Counted from the stretch's first letter, positions 1 through 10,693 are shown. The stretch: DNA of 64,000 bases from Ectobius pallidus (GCA_964059195.1 CAXKWD010000003.1:18396606-18460605); one strand, 5' to 3'. Notes: generated by a model not told the origin, from the sequence alone. Numbers and translations: made by a program.

Positions 1-198
1 GTGTTTGGACTGCTGTATTTAGAAAATTTAACTTCCAATAGATTTTGAGAAATTTACTTCACTTCTGATCCAAATGAAAGCAAAGGTGTGAAAGACTGAA
101 ATAAAAAATAACTTATGAAGAATCAAGAGATAATGGAACTTAATACAGTGAAGCAACAAGTTAGTTAATCACATAAAAAATAACTTCTTTTCCTAGAT

Positions 199-300
199 GT
201 CCTGCCACCCTTCAGTCCATCTATGTTTAAAATTTCAAATTTCTGCATGCAGTGGATTTTGCTGGCCATCGCGTACAGACAGCCAGACAAACAAACACTT
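199..300 (+). repeat. Fragment of interspersed repeat R1
   Basis: A short piece, including CCACCCTTCAGTCCATCTATG, also occurs at the end of the longer copies near 17010-17035 and 57508-57530. The family is unclassified. The rest of 1-506 is AT-rich intron in which I see nothing else. Confidence 0.55.
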
Positions 301-506
301 CCTCTTATTATGTAGACATAACTGAGATATTTTAGTTAAGAGACTGCCTTGCTCAGTGCATTCCTGGAGCCTATAACCGGTACTGGAATGAAACATTTTC
401 ACCGCATGCTTAGATATAAAACTGGTTCTAAAGATTAATATTTATAAACTTGAAATTGAACAATTAATTTAAACTTAGTGGCTAATATGAATTTGTTGTG
501 TTTCAG

Positions 507-3500
507 TAATGGACTGGTGTCTCCTGTGAGTCCAGGCTTCTACAGCTCTGTGAGTAATTCCTCTAACAGTATCCATAAATTCCTCTATTTCATTCAAATG
601 AAACATTTTTGTGCTGATATGTAAAGTTTATTGAAGTTTAAAATACTGTAAAACCAGACTAAAAGTTTTAAACAACGGTGGATAACTCAAAACACTCACC
701 ATCAGCACAACGTTTCGACTAGATCCTTCTAGTCTTCCTCAGGCACTGGTTGGTAGATCAGCTGGGTTGAGTGTTGCAACCCCCTCTACGTCACCATCAT
801 CATCGGTGAGGGGTGAGGGGTGGAATCTCTTAATCCATTCAGTAGGAATTGCAAAGTCAGATTCAGGGCATTTTTTAAACTGCCAACTAATTTTAGGGGG
901 AACATTGTCCTGAACCATTCTACGAATTACGCTAATCCATTCGTCTCCCAGGTCACCATCGTAGTTATTGACACATTTATCCTGATTACTGGCAATATGA
1001 ACAGCTTCACAAATCTTTCTTTTAGTTAGGTCCCTTTCAACTTTCACCACTTCCAAATCTTTTATCCTATGTTTTAAGGAAACCATATGTTGACTTAATC
1101 CAGTGTTGGTCTTCAAATTACGAATATCCCTAACATGCTCCTGGAGCCTGATTTTAAAAGCCCTCCCAGTTTCGCCATAATATACCCCATCACAGTCATC
1201 ACAAAGAACAGAGTAAACCCCTGGGGCGTCAAGACGGTCTATTGGTTGCAAAATAGACCGTCTTGACGCCCCAGGGGTTTACTCTGTTCTTTGTGATGAC
1301 TGTGATGGGGTATATTATGGCGAAACTGGGAGGGCTTTTAAAATCAGGCTCCAGGAGCATGTTAGGGATATTCGTAATTTGAAGACCAACACTGGATTAA
1401 GTCAACATATGGTTTCCTTAAAACATAGGATAAAAGATTTGGAAGTGGTGAAAGTTGAAAGGGACCTAACTAAAAGAAAGATTTGTGAAGCTGTTCATAT
1501 TGCCAGTAATCAGGATAAATGTGTCAATAACTACGATGGTGACCTGGGAGACGAATGGATTAGCGTAATTCGTAGAATGGTTCAGGACAATGTTCCCCCT
1601 AAAATTAGTTGGCAGTTTAAAAAATGCCCTGAATCTGACTTTGCAATTCCTACTGAATGGATTAAGAGATTCCAACGCAACACCATGTTTCTTCATGCAT
1701 CAGAGCGTCCACTTTGTGAAATTACCCACCCACCCCTCACCGATGATGATGGTGACGTAGAGGGGGTTGCAACACTCAACCCAGCTGATCTACCAACCAG
1801 TGCCTGAGGAAGACTAGAAGGATCTAGTCGAAACGTTGTGCTGATGGTGAGTGTTTTGAGTTATCCACCGTTGTTTAAAACTTTTAGTCTGGTTTTACAG
1901 TATTTTATATTTCTGACCGGTGGAAAGTTTTATGGACTTTGAATTTGTTAAATTATTGAAGTTTCTTTACAAAGTTCTTCTTGTATATATTCTGCCACCA
2001 ATCATTATTTTCTGGGGGCTGTTAACTGTTACATTTCTTAGAAATGGTGGTGTGATTTGTAATGTTACAGTCTGAACAGTAATTTTTTATTGCGCAGGTG
2101 TAAAGTATGATTAGAATTTAACAGAAGTCAGTCAGTTTAACAAAATAGCGGTGTCTTAAGATATGGACTTGTGATTCATTATTTTCCTCTTCTTCCCACG
2201 TCCGTTCCATGAATTACCCTGTAGATTACAAGTTTTCTGTATGCAGTCGAATTTTCTAATATGTTGTAACAACCCCTCATTATAACAATAACCCGCATAT
2301 AACAATACAATTTCCTATGGTCCACAAATGCAATTATTATTTTGAATGGGAATTAATATGTTGCAGAGTCATGATATGGGAAGTATGTCTGAGATTAGTC
2401 TAAATCTAGCGTCTCCGACAAGTGGGACTATGGTAGCGCATTGGGTACAGATCCCTAACTATGTGCTACGAGGTGCAGGTACTGCCACTCACTATGAGTA
2501 TGAAGTCCGCATTGACATGTGTGGTGAGCGATGGACTCTGCTGCGCCGATACAAGCGCTTCAGAGAACTTCACATCAGTATGAAGGAGAAATATGGGTCA
2601 CAGGTGGGTACATTACAATATCATCTACTTTTTGTATGCAGTCCATGTTTCTTTTATTTAATTATTTATTTATTTTATAGGTTAGCTAACAATGTTAAAA
2701 ATATGATTTATTCTATTCCTAGGTTTTGAACTTCTAATAAAAATCTCTTTTTTGTGCAACTTAACATATTTTTAGAAAAATTTGTAGGCCTATACCAGGG
2801 TAAGAAAATATAAGCATGAGTGTGTGTGTATGCAGATGTAAGTATTACTTAGCATGTAAGATCTGACGTGTCCAACATCATTTGTACACTGTACATTAAC
2901 ATGATATAATGGATGAACAAAATTACTATTATTATTATTATTATTATTACTCTTGCCGCTGACTACCAGAGGTGCTGCAGTTCCAAAATTTTCACAGGGT
3001 AATTCTAAAGTTTTGGGGAACTTTTAGTGGAAATCTTATATTTGAACTGGAATGTTTTACTCCATAGAAGCAATTAACACAAAATATTATTAATAAAAAT
3101 ATTTAATTTATACATAAAATGCAAAATATTTCACCAATTTCAAAATGAAGCAGTACCATTGCACTTACACCCATAATTTGGCATAAAATAGGAATATTAG
3201 GATAGATCTATACATTTTATCCACCATAGTTCTACACAAGAGATATAGTAAAAAATAAGTTTGAAGACCACACTATTTTGATTCAAAGAGAAAATCTTCA
3301 TGATTTTGTAATATGCTATGTAATAAAAAATACACCATAGAACTCAAACATCTCATGGGTCGCTAGAACATTTTGTACATAGGCTACTCTTGCATTGGTT
3401 GGGAGAAATGTGAAATACACAAACACATCAGCAAAGAAGTAAGTAAAACATAACCATAGCAGAAGAAATAATAAATAAAACAATAAAACACACAATAAGA

Positions 3501-3835
3501 CAGAAGAAATTCCCTAATGAGTAAGGTTACACTGAATAAATATATAAATATTCATCCTCTACAAAGAAGTAAAGAAAATATTTACTCTTACATTTCAGGT
3601 GGAAGCTCTTCCATTCCCTCCAAGGCGACTTTTTGGAAAGAACTCAGAGTCGCTAGCACGGCAACGAAGAAAGCAGTTAGAACATTATCTAAGAAGCCTC
3701 CTAGAAGTGTGCTCAAACGTCGAGAGCTGTCCGTTGTACTCATGTCGAGAAAATCCAACCAAACTGGCTCTACTAGAATTTTCAGCCTTCTTCCGTAAGG
3801 GAGTATTTGAAACCACCAAGTATGGCACTAGTTAA
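507..3835 (+). CDS. KIF16B: C-terminal exons of a KIF16B/Klp98A-like kinesin (PX domain), partial
   Basis: Three exons are supported by splice signals and frame: 507-549 (after TTTCAG, before GTGAGT), 2367-2603 (after TTGCAG, before GTGGGT) and 3599-3835 (after TTTCAG, ending in TAA). The second and third join in phase 0 and give a PX (phox homology) domain: WVQIPNYVLRG opens it, RRYKRFRELH is the basic phosphoinositide-binding stretch, and FPPRRLFG is the PX proline-rich loop. The protein ends FFRKGVFETTKYGTS, which resembles the end of KIF16B-type kinesins. In that family the motor domain is N-terminal and the PX domain binds PI3P on early endosomes, so motor and coiled coil should lie left of the window. 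The 507-549 exon is small and is included because its signals and phase fit. Other PX proteins are possible, but the C-terminal position with an immediate stop favours the kinesin. The first intron carries a large PLE palindrome. Confidence 0.8.
694..755 (-). ncRNA. Hammerhead-like motif of PLE copy 1 (minus arm)
   Basis: Reverse-complement counterpart of the 1798-1850 motif: GTTTCGACTAG at 712-722 and TCCTCAGGCAC read on the minus strand as GAAAC after a stem and as CUGAGGA. The core and stem II appear unchanged between the arms. Confidence 0.65.
1259..1807 (+). pseudogene. PLE GIY-YIG endonuclease fragment (plus arm of copy 1)
   Basis: This open frame of about 180 residues covers the GIY-YIG nuclease domain that lies C-terminal to the reverse transcriptase in Penelope-type elements. 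Visible residues are the GVY and YYG halves of the motif, the catalytic-type Arg in ETGRAFKIR and RLQEH. A conserved block NNYDGDLGDEW follows, which recurs in the copies at 6.1 kb and 9.05 kb. The frame stops at 1805-1807, inside the hammerhead-like motif. There is no host start codon and no reverse transcriptase in front, so it is a retroelement remnant and not a gene. Confidence 0.85.
1798..1850 (+). ncRNA. Hammerhead-ribozyme-like motif of PLE copy 1 (plus arm)
   Basis: Core CTGAGGA at 1804-1810, one extra A, stem II GACTAG/CTAGTC (1812-1817 with 1824-1829), then GAAAC at 1830-1834 and GTT. The stem I strands CAGTGC (before the core) and GTGCTG (after GTT) can form six pairs, two of them G-U. 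Stem III would be only AC/GU, a self-complementary ACGU that suits pairing between two ribozymes. The same motif is on the minus strand at about 694-755. Minimal hammerheads are established in PLEs; activity here is inferred. Confidence 0.7.
1906..2366. other. Intron sequence between PLE copy 1 and the PX exon
   Basis: AT-rich intron DNA ending in the TTGCAG acceptor. I see no gene or recognisable repeat in it. Confidence 0.5.
2604..3598. other. Last KIF16B intron
   Basis: AT-rich intron between the donor GTGGGT and the acceptor TTTCAG. It contains a short (ATT)n run near 2925-2950 and otherwise nothing I recognise. Confidence 0.6.
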
Positions 3836-5130
3836 ACACCAAAATGTATATTAATTACAATTACGAGTAACTCAGTTGCATGAGTACCAATTACATAGCT
3901 AGCTTTACATAGATTAACTTAAAGGTGGTTGAGGTACCATTTTTTCTCCATCCTAGTACTCAGAATTAATTAGGTGTTAAAAGACTGGTGAAAGAGGGTT
4001 GTTGAGGTAAGAGATGGACATGCAGCTATTTCCTCTGAGTATAGAGTAATTACATAGTTGAACAGTTTAGCAGCGTATCTTGATCTCTTGATAACACCAA
4101 GCTCTCTCCTGCAAGAAAGGTTACAATATTTCGTAACATAACTAATACTGATGTAGAAATTGCTTGCACTCCGTTAGAGCATCAACATTGAAAATATGTA
4201 CAAATAGTCCTAGAGATTCCATTGTGCTGTAAGAGCATTTCTTTCAAAAAAAATGTTTATTATCTTTGACAATGATAGCGCTTCAGTTGAGTAGGAGCAA
4301 GGAAAGTGGCACTTGCCAAAATATTATAAAGTTCCTGAAAGTAACTTCAGTTGTATTAGATGTCCAGGTTTGATTCTGCAGAAGTGAAGAACTGACTAGA
4401 AACAGCGCTGTCTTGACACTTCTCTTAAGTCTTCAAGTTAGTTATGTTTAAGTGGTGACGTATTCAGTTTTTTCCGAGGTTTATTACAAATAAGTTGAAG
4501 TCGTGTCTAAAATATTGTCCAATCTGAAATCGTATGGCATTTGTCGTGATTTTTAAACTATTGTAGATCTTTTTTTAAAAACATTTGTTTATTTGGCAGC
4601 CTCGGCCTTGTTACATAGAACTTGCTAAAACTATTATACTTCATTTTATTTAATATTTAATTAAATTCTGTTTCATAAATACATGCACACTGCTAAGAAT
4701 ATCATTAATCTTGTTAATACCATATAGTAGTAACATATTAAGACCTGTAATAGGAAACACATTTTTAGTAGTGTAATAATACTCTACTTCTACTATGCAT
4801 AGCAAACCGCCTTCGCTCCAAATGAGGCTACCAATCACAGCAACAGTTTTTAGTTAACATCCACTACTTCCATCTCTTCGAAGATTCAAGTAAGAGAACA
4901 TCCAAATGAAAAATAATTTCAGTATTTAACTCTCATATTTTATTCATTTATTACAATTTTTGGTCTACATTGGACCACTTTAGTCTGTTTTATACAAAGG
5001 ATTCTTCAATTTCCTGTTAGCCCAGTATTTCTTCATTCTCTCAGATCATAACTTTCTTTCTTTGTCTGAAATCATCCTTCTCGTTATCTGTTCGTTGATC
5101 TTTTTCTAGTGTGTTGCTTATCTTTGAGAC
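3836..5130. other. KIF16B 3' UTR and intergenic DNA
   Basis: Follows the kinesin stop codon. It presumably begins with the 3' UTR, but I did not find a convincing AATAAA close to the stop, so the transcript end is not placed. No other gene or repeat recognised. Confidence 0.4.
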
Positions 5131-5134
5131 TCTT

Positions 5135-5375
5135 AATTTTGAGAATATTTTAGGAGAAAAATTCCTCCGACACTGGGACTTGAACCCAGGACCTTTGGCT
5201 ATTCGTGCCAATGCTGTACCAACTGAGCTAAGCCAGAGCTCAACTCACAGCACCAGATGGAACCTCTCTCCTATGATTGATTGCCCTAATGGTCTACCTC
5301 ACAGACAGATAAGCTATGTCTGAATGCTGTTAACTGTACAATAACAGTGGGAGCCCGGTCACAAAAATCACTACT
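5135..5375 (-). repeat. tRNA-derived SINE, family B
   Basis: On the minus strand there is a box A-like TAGCTCAGTTGG and a box B-like GGTTCAAGTCC with tRNA spacing, starting near GAGGTTCCATCTGG. A second copy at about 18335-18585 shares the head and both flanks (GAGAATATT-AGGAGAAAAAT on one side, TAACAGTG...CCCGG on the other). The acceptor stem does not close, so it is a SINE rather than a working tRNA gene. Confidence 0.65.
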
Positions 5376-5705
5376 TAGTGTGCCTCACAGTACTGTATAT
5401 GAATTTGTGAATTTCACAATTTCTAATAATAGTGTACTGCTTTTAAGTTTTACTAAAGATATTTGAGTAGAAGTTCTATGAATCAGGGCCTTAGAGTAAG
5501 TCTGATGTACATTCATCTCTTGCCCGTTCAGTACATACATTGACTGTTATTGTCTAAAGTTGAAGTTAAATTTGAGATTAGAGAAGGGTTCCAGGAAAGG
5601 AAAGCAACCCTACCTAAAAAATGTATTTTTTAATTTATTTTCAGTTAATCATTTGTATTCATCTTCACAGAAATGGTTGTATAAATATTCACAATGGTTC
5701 TTGAA

Positions 5706-5758
5706 GTTTTTCACGACGTTTCAACCCGACCACAGAGCCTTCATCAGGTTGAACAAGG
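5706..5758 (-). ncRNA. Hammerhead-like motif of PLE copy 2 (minus)
   Basis: Minus strand: CTGATGA (complement of 5741-5747), an extra A, a stem II of GGCTC type, then GAAACGTC (complement of about 5715-5722). Stem I can form from TTCAAC before the core and GTGAA after GTC with one bulged A. Confidence 0.6.
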
Positions 5759-6504
5759 TGAAGAAAGAAGGGCGAGGGGTTGTAAATCCTCTCACTGTTC
5801 CACACTGACTGATGCAAGTTGAAGGTCAACATTTCTGTCTAATGATAGCATTGACCTTGGTGAAGTCCTGCGTTCTTAAGTCAAGTCACTACTGTCGCAG
5901 CCGGCTGGATTGTCCTGTGTGTAAAGTGGAATTCTAGTGGTCCTGATGTATCTTTTTATCCAATCACTCAGGATGTCATAAACAGAGTCCAAACCATACA
6001 ACATCAGGGGAGGAGGAAATTTTGCCACTCACCTGCTGTTTCTGAACCTCCTAATTAAAATTACCCATTCCTCTCATAAATCACCATCGTACCTATTCAA
6101 ACTGCCTTCCTGGTTGTCAATAATGTTAAAAGCTTCTGACATTTTTTTCTTAACCGGTCGTGTTCTACCTTTTACTATTTTAAGTTCCTCCATATGTTTT
6201 TCATTGATCATGTGCTGGATTAGTCCAGTTGTCGGTCTTCCAACCATTATATCTCATTCATGTTCTGTTAGTTTCACTTTACAAGACCTCCCAGCATATG
6301 ACATATGTTTGACATCCCAAGTGATTGCAAACAAAAATATGTCAGGACCACAGTTTACAGATAGGAAGATCCGGCCTTCAGTGACAGTAGTGATTTGACT
6401 TCACCTAGGTCAACGTGGCCGTTAGACAGAAATGTTAATCTTCGACTTGCATCAGTGAGTGTGGAACAGCGAGAGGATTTACAACCCTTCGTTTTTCTTT
6501 CTTC

Positions 6505-6560
6505 GCCTTGTTCAATGTGATGAAGGCCCTGTGGTCGGGCCGAAACATCGTGAAAAAACT
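6505..6560 (+). ncRNA. Hammerhead-like motif of PLE copy 2 (plus, core changed)
   Basis: GTGATGA at 6517-6523 (the first core C is G), stem II GGCCC/GGGCC, then GAAACATC from 6542. The changed first base should weaken or abolish cleavage. Confidence 0.5.
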
Positions 6561-6659
6561 TCAAGATCCATTGTAAATATTTACTTGCCAATTTGTGTGA
6601 AGTTATATATGCAGTGGAAAAAGGAGTACGTTCGATTAACCATTTGTATTCATTCATTC

Positions 6660-7485
6660 AAATATGAATTACTTTTTTTCATTACCTCATTCGATTTGCC
6701 TTAAAATTTGCATTTCACTTTATTTTACGTGCATTTGCTTTCTTTTCAACTAAATATTAAACATTCTTTTACCCCCCTTTCTTTAAGACCCCTGTGTAGA
6801 TTAAAAACAGATCCAAGATAAAGCCTCTTGATTGCCTGGATTTTACATGAAGATTTAGACTTCATTTGTAAAGCGCAAAACTCATTTTATGAGTCTAATG
6901 TAAATAATGTAGCTAGATTATTTTATAATTTTATAAATATAATTGACTTTAATGAAAGCTTACAAAATTCTCTTTCTAAAGGAAAAAATTGTGTACAGTT
7001 ACTTAAATTATTGTTAGCAAATTTTACTATAATTATTTTAGTGCTTTCGTTGAATGTAGTGTTTCATAGAGATTAGAGTTTTGTATAAACAACAAGTGAT
7101 TAATTTAATCATGCTTTACACATTAACGAAAAGCTAGTTACTGTAATATGTAGGATAGTGTTGTGCAATAGTAAATTCCAAGTAAAATTGAAAGACGATG
7201 CAGAGTCAAGACATATCTCAAAGAGAACAATACGCTTGAATAGCTTCCTAAATGACTTTCAATATGCCAGCATAAACTGTGGTTTTGTCAAGATATTTCT
7301 TCTGTATTAACTGTTTGATTTTTGTGAATAGATATTAATTTTTAATTATCTTGTATTGGGAAACGTGATGAAATGAAATTTTGTCTGAGACTAAACTCTT
7401 AGAACATTTACTGCTTCACATTTAATTGATCATTAAGTAGAACGTAATTTGAGGATAACAGATATTGGGAATAACACAGTGGAGT
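6660..7485. other. AT-rich intergenic DNA
   Basis: No gene recognised. A short open frame at 6828-7076 has no recognisable domain and is rejected. Confidence 0.4.
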
Positions 7486-7514
7486 CAAAAAATACACAAA
7501 AACTTCACTTAAGC

Positions 7515-7580
7515 ATATCTACCTTAGAATAGTTTCAAAAGCTGTTGCTCTCATCCTCAGCTGATCTTGACTGCTGTATA
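7515..7580 (-). ncRNA. Hammerhead-like motif, PLE copy 4 (minus)
   Basis: Minus strand CTGAGGA (complement of 7554-7560), stem II AGAGC...GCTTT-type, then GAAAC (complement of 7532-7536). Confidence 0.5.
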
Positions 7581-8369
7581 CTTTGCAGTCCCTCTAGTGG
7601 TGGATGGATATACCTTTTGATTCAAACTGTCTTCTGCTGGTGCAGTGAACTCCTGATTTTCCATATTAATTACGACCATGACATGCACAAATAATCCAAA
7701 CTGGCTGTGAGATTTTTAATTTCCTGCACTTGATTTCAAATTTCCTGCATTTTGTCTCCATTATATGCATATACAAATGCTATAGAGACAATACAAGACA
7801 CTGCTATATATCGGGGGATAATATCTTGAGCACCATCTAGTGGCCCAACCTGCTACTTCTGAATACAGATGCAGTATCTAGATAACAAAGATGTTAAACA
7901 ATTTTTATTAGAAGAGCCAAAATAGCCAGCCTCGGTTGATTTTTCTATCTATCTACGGTCCCTATTAACACAGAAAATTGGGTGTGTGCTGTACTTTGAA
8001 ATTCATTAACCTCCTAAAAAAATATCACGCTAAACATTCTTAGAAGCAGAAAACAGAAGCATCGTAATAAAAATTAACTGTACAGTTGTGAAAAGGTTTA
8101 CATTAGATAGACAAAAAGGAACATTAAAATGAGATTCAAAGATATTTCAGAAATACTAATTTCCAACATAGTCAATAGCCACATATTTTTAGGAGGAAAG
8201 GCATGAGATAGAACAGGAAGTCAGGCTACTAAAGCCAAAAGAAAGACCACAAGAGTTAATGTCTGGAAGAAAGTATTCATTAAAAAACATATAGGAATAC
8301 CAGCAGAAAACAATTTGATCAGAAGGTAAATCCGTCCACCACCAGAGGGACTAGAAAGCATCCAGCAGT

Positions 8370-8420
8370 GGAGATCAGCTGAAGATGGAAGCAACAGCTC
8401 TTGAAACTGTTCTAAGATAG
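8370..8420 (+). ncRNA. Hammerhead-like motif, PLE copy 4 (plus)
   Basis: CTGAAGA at 8379-8385 (G8-A9 kept), a weak stem II, and GAAAC at 8403-8407. Homologous to the minus-strand motif at 7515-7580. Confidence 0.5.
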
Positions 8421-8744
8421 TTATCCTGTCTACTGTGTTGTGAGGAGCATTCTTCTCATCCACAACAGCACCATCAGGTAAAAGATAGATGTTCAGCAAT
8501 TGGAACTTTGGCGAGGACAAAGCTCTTCCAAACATTTTTTACATAATGTACCAATTAATATTGAGGTAGTGAGTGTTTCTCAATGTTTGCCTACTAGATT
8601 TTCATCTATTTTTAAAAATAAAATATTTATTAAACATAGGTATCTGTGTTATATCTGATGTAATGATTTAGTGTAGTAACGGAAAGCTATTTAAAGTAAT
8701 AAAAATCAAGAAAATTACCAATGTAGTAAGTGGATATTCTCTCC

Positions 8745-8800
8745 TCCTTCTCATAACGTTTCGCCCAGTTCCTCATGGGCTTCATCAGATGACAACTGGA
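8745..8800 (-). ncRNA. Hammerhead-like motif of PLE copy 3 (minus)
   Basis: Minus strand: CTGATGA (complement of 8782-8788), extra A, stem II GCCCA/TGGGC, GAAAC (complement of 8758-8762), then GTTATGA. Stem I TCAT/ATGA pairs if cleavage follows GUU. This is the best-preserved core in this locus. Confidence 0.65.
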
Positions 8801-9361
8801 TAGCATGGCGCTGAGGGGCTGGATTTAAAGGCTTCCCCGGCTCGCAGATGTCGTTGCTGGCGTCACTGCTGCCAATCACGGGTTGGTTCAGAAGCTCGTG
8901 TACAGGCGTATATTAGAGGGATATTAGAAATGGTAAAACAAGCACTGGCCTCAGCCAGCATATGTATAACTATAAGCACCAGATCGGTGAGGTCAAAGCT
9001 TTAAACCGAGAGGAAAATAAGTGAGGCATGCAACATTATACGCAAAAAAAAGAGGTATGTCTTAACAACTACGACGGAGACATAAGCGACAAATGGCTGG
9101 AAGTTATTAGGAGAATGGCAAATGTAAGGCCATGCGTTAAATTTACGGCAATCCCGAACACCAATAAAAAATCCGATTACGAGATCCCAAAGAAATGGAT
9201 AAATGATCACCAGAGGTATACGGCATTTTTATTTAACAACCATGACCATACGCCTGTACACGAGCTTCTGAACCAACCCGTGATTGGCAGCAGTGACGCC
9301 AGCAACGACATCTACGAGCCGGGGAAGCCTTTAAATCCAGCCCCTCAGCGCCATGCTATCC

Positions 9362-9415
9362 AGTTGGCATATGATGAAGCCCATGAGGAACTGGGCGAAA
9401 CGTTATGAGAAGAAG
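9362..9415 (+). ncRNA. Hammerhead-like motif of PLE copy 3 (plus, core changed)
   Basis: ATGATGA at 9371-9377, where the minus arm has CTGATGA; stem II GCCCA/TGGGC and GAAAC at 9397-9401 are intact. Loss of the first C predicts an inactive copy. Confidence 0.55.
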
Positions 9416-9461
9416 GAGAGAATATCCACTTACTACATTGGTAATTTTCTTGATTTTTATT

Positions 9462-9949
9462 AGTTTTACACAAGTGGAAAGATTTTAGGACCTCCAACAG
9501 AATATTTAAAATAGTTGGAAAGTTCTTGTTAGCTTCGTGAATGTGCGAAATTAATACATATCCAAAGGGTTTTTTTCCTGTAAGATCTTTTTTGGTTCCT
9601 TTGACAGTGATATAATAATTATAGGATGGAATTAACAATAAGGCTAAGTAGCAACAAATTTAATGACTGAATCCCTCAAATGAGAGTTTTGCTTAAAAGA
9701 CTGGTACCAGAATCTAACTTAAATAAACAGAGAATGCACTGAATTGAAGTATTGTACCAGTATGTAATTTACAGTATCTTAACTCATTTTGTATTAATAA
9801 AAAAATTTAACAAATTGTGCTTCAAAATTGTGTTAACCAGAGGTTTATCAGAAAATAGTAGTACAAGGCCTTAATTTTATAACTAGGGTTCAGATTCAAG
9901 TGTTAAAATAATGAATTGAAGTAATATATACAGTAGAGCATATTGTAAA
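9462..9949. other. AT-rich intergenic DNA
   Basis: I see no gene or repeat here. Confidence 0.4.
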
Positions 9950-9955
9950 ACTTAT

Positions 9956-10024
9956 ACAGAGTCAACATTTAAAAAACACTTCTTGCTCGTGGAGCAAGAA
10001 GTGTTTTTTAAATGTTGACTCTGT
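9956..10024. repeat. Perfect 32-bp hairpin
   Basis: 9956-9987 is an exact reverse complement of 9993-10024, with a loop of five bases. Pairing resumes outside it with AAAACTT/AAGTTTT after a two-base mismatch. It directly adjoins the TIR element at 10033. Confidence 0.85.
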
Positions 10025-10032
10025 ACAAGTTT

Positions 10033-10687
10033 TAGGGTTCAGATGTTTATGACCGAAAAAGGTAGAAAATATGACAGCAAATATACCCTTAAAAATTACT
10101 AAATATGACCAAAAGATCCTAAATATGACATAATAAAAGAACCTGTTTTCTAAAAATAACTGTTCCAATGTAAAACGTTTAATGACATTAAATTATTACA
10201 TCACATGAATTCAATTAGAAAATCACTGTTTAACAGTTTTACAGGTGATTTACAGTTTACTTGTAAAGCACTTCTAATTTTAAAGAATTTGCTCTTGTCT
10301 GCTCGCTTCATCAGCTCCAAATAATATTTTGTAGACCATGCGAGTCCCTATGATAATATATAAATAATTGCATTGATTTAAAAATTAAGTTATCTAATAA
10401 GGCATAACATTAAGTAAATTAAATAAATTTCAAATTTAACCCGACCATTTAGTGAATGCACTGTATAATTGTGCTCCTTTACTGAATTTATATCTGAAAT
10501 ATGATGTTAAATTACAAACATGACTAAAATATGACCAACACCATAAAAATGACCAAAATATGACTTTATGTGCAAAATAAAAACGGTCCAATTAGCGTAA
10601 TAAGCATACAATTCATGTTTAATTTGTGTTGCAGCGAAAATGGAGGTCATGACAAAAATATGACAAGTCATAAACATCCGAACCCTA
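10033..10687. mobile_element. Non-autonomous TIR element (MITE)
   Basis: Ends are TAGGGTTCAGATGTTTATGAC and, inverted, TAGGGTTCGGATGTTTATGAC. The interior is A-rich with repeated ATGACC/ATGACA words on the left half. No coding capacity. ACTTATA is found directly left of the adjoining hairpin (9950-9956) and at the right end (10687-10693), so hairpin plus element may have inserted as one unit. Confidence 0.7.
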
Positions 10688-10693
10688 CTTATA

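Larger units (their letters stand above)
641..1905. mobile_element. Penelope-like element 3' end as a near-perfect inverted repeat (PLE copy 1)
   Basis: 641-1254 is the reverse complement of 1259-1905 around a centre of a few bases. Both arms encode the GIY-YIG endonuclease end of a Penelope-like retroelement: minus-strand residues at 739-1251 and plus-strand residues at 1262-1807. The motif reads PGVYSVLCDDCDGVYYGETGR, followed by RLQEH and by NNYDGDLGDEWISVIRRM. The reverse transcriptase is absent, so this is a 5'-truncated copy. The left arm lacks about 57 bp present in the right arm (around 1674-1731). PLEs are known to insert as partial copies with a second end in inverse orientation, which explains the layout. 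It lies in a KIF16B intron. The high arm identity suggests a recent event. Confidence 0.88.
5635..6655 (-). mobile_element. Penelope-like element 3' end with inverted flank (PLE copy 2)
   Basis: The minus strand of about 6390-5640 reads as a decayed PLE end. After frameshifts and stops one can still read PDIFLFAITWDVKHMSYAGR, KVKLTEHE and then NRYDGDL, matching the GIY-YIG region and the downstream block of copy 1. The 3' end (5640-5880) is repeated in inverse orientation at about 6390-6655. Both arms carry a hammerhead-like motif. It is older than copy 1, with several in-frame stops. Confidence 0.78.
7490..8445. mobile_element. PLE-like end in inverted-repeat form (PLE copy 4)
   Basis: About 7500-7670 (minus) matches 8298-8440 (plus): CCAGCAGAA near one end, then CCACCA-AGAGGGACT, then the hammerhead-like core. 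The plus strand before the right arm (8258-8300) reads KVFIKKHIGIP, comparable with the end of the PLE at 60 kb (EKIFILKNKDSVMN). No clear GIY-YIG block is left between the arms. Confidence 0.6.
8698..9461. mobile_element. Penelope-like element 3' end with inverted flank (PLE copy 3)
   Basis: The left arm 8698-8910 is the reverse complement of 9249-9461. Between them, from about 8911, the plus strand continues a truncated PLE: REIL/RDIRNGKTSTGLSQHM appears across a frameshift, then an open frame at 9028-9408 with NNYDGDISDKWLEVIRRM, homologous to copies 1 and 2. The join at 8910/8911 fuses an inverted 3' end directly to a 5'-truncated copy that starts just after the GIY-YIG motif. Confidence 0.82.

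Noticed and set aside
820..1029. Small plus-strand frame in PLE copy 1, and its mirror at 1466-1696 minus
   Set aside because: Antisense shadows of the GIY-YIG frames in the two arms.
3517..3798. 93-residue frame overlapping the last kinesin exon
   Set aside because: It is out of frame with the PX domain, crosses the splice acceptor and has no domain.
6828..7076. 82-residue frame
   Set aside because: AT-rich, no recognisable motif, no splice or promoter context.
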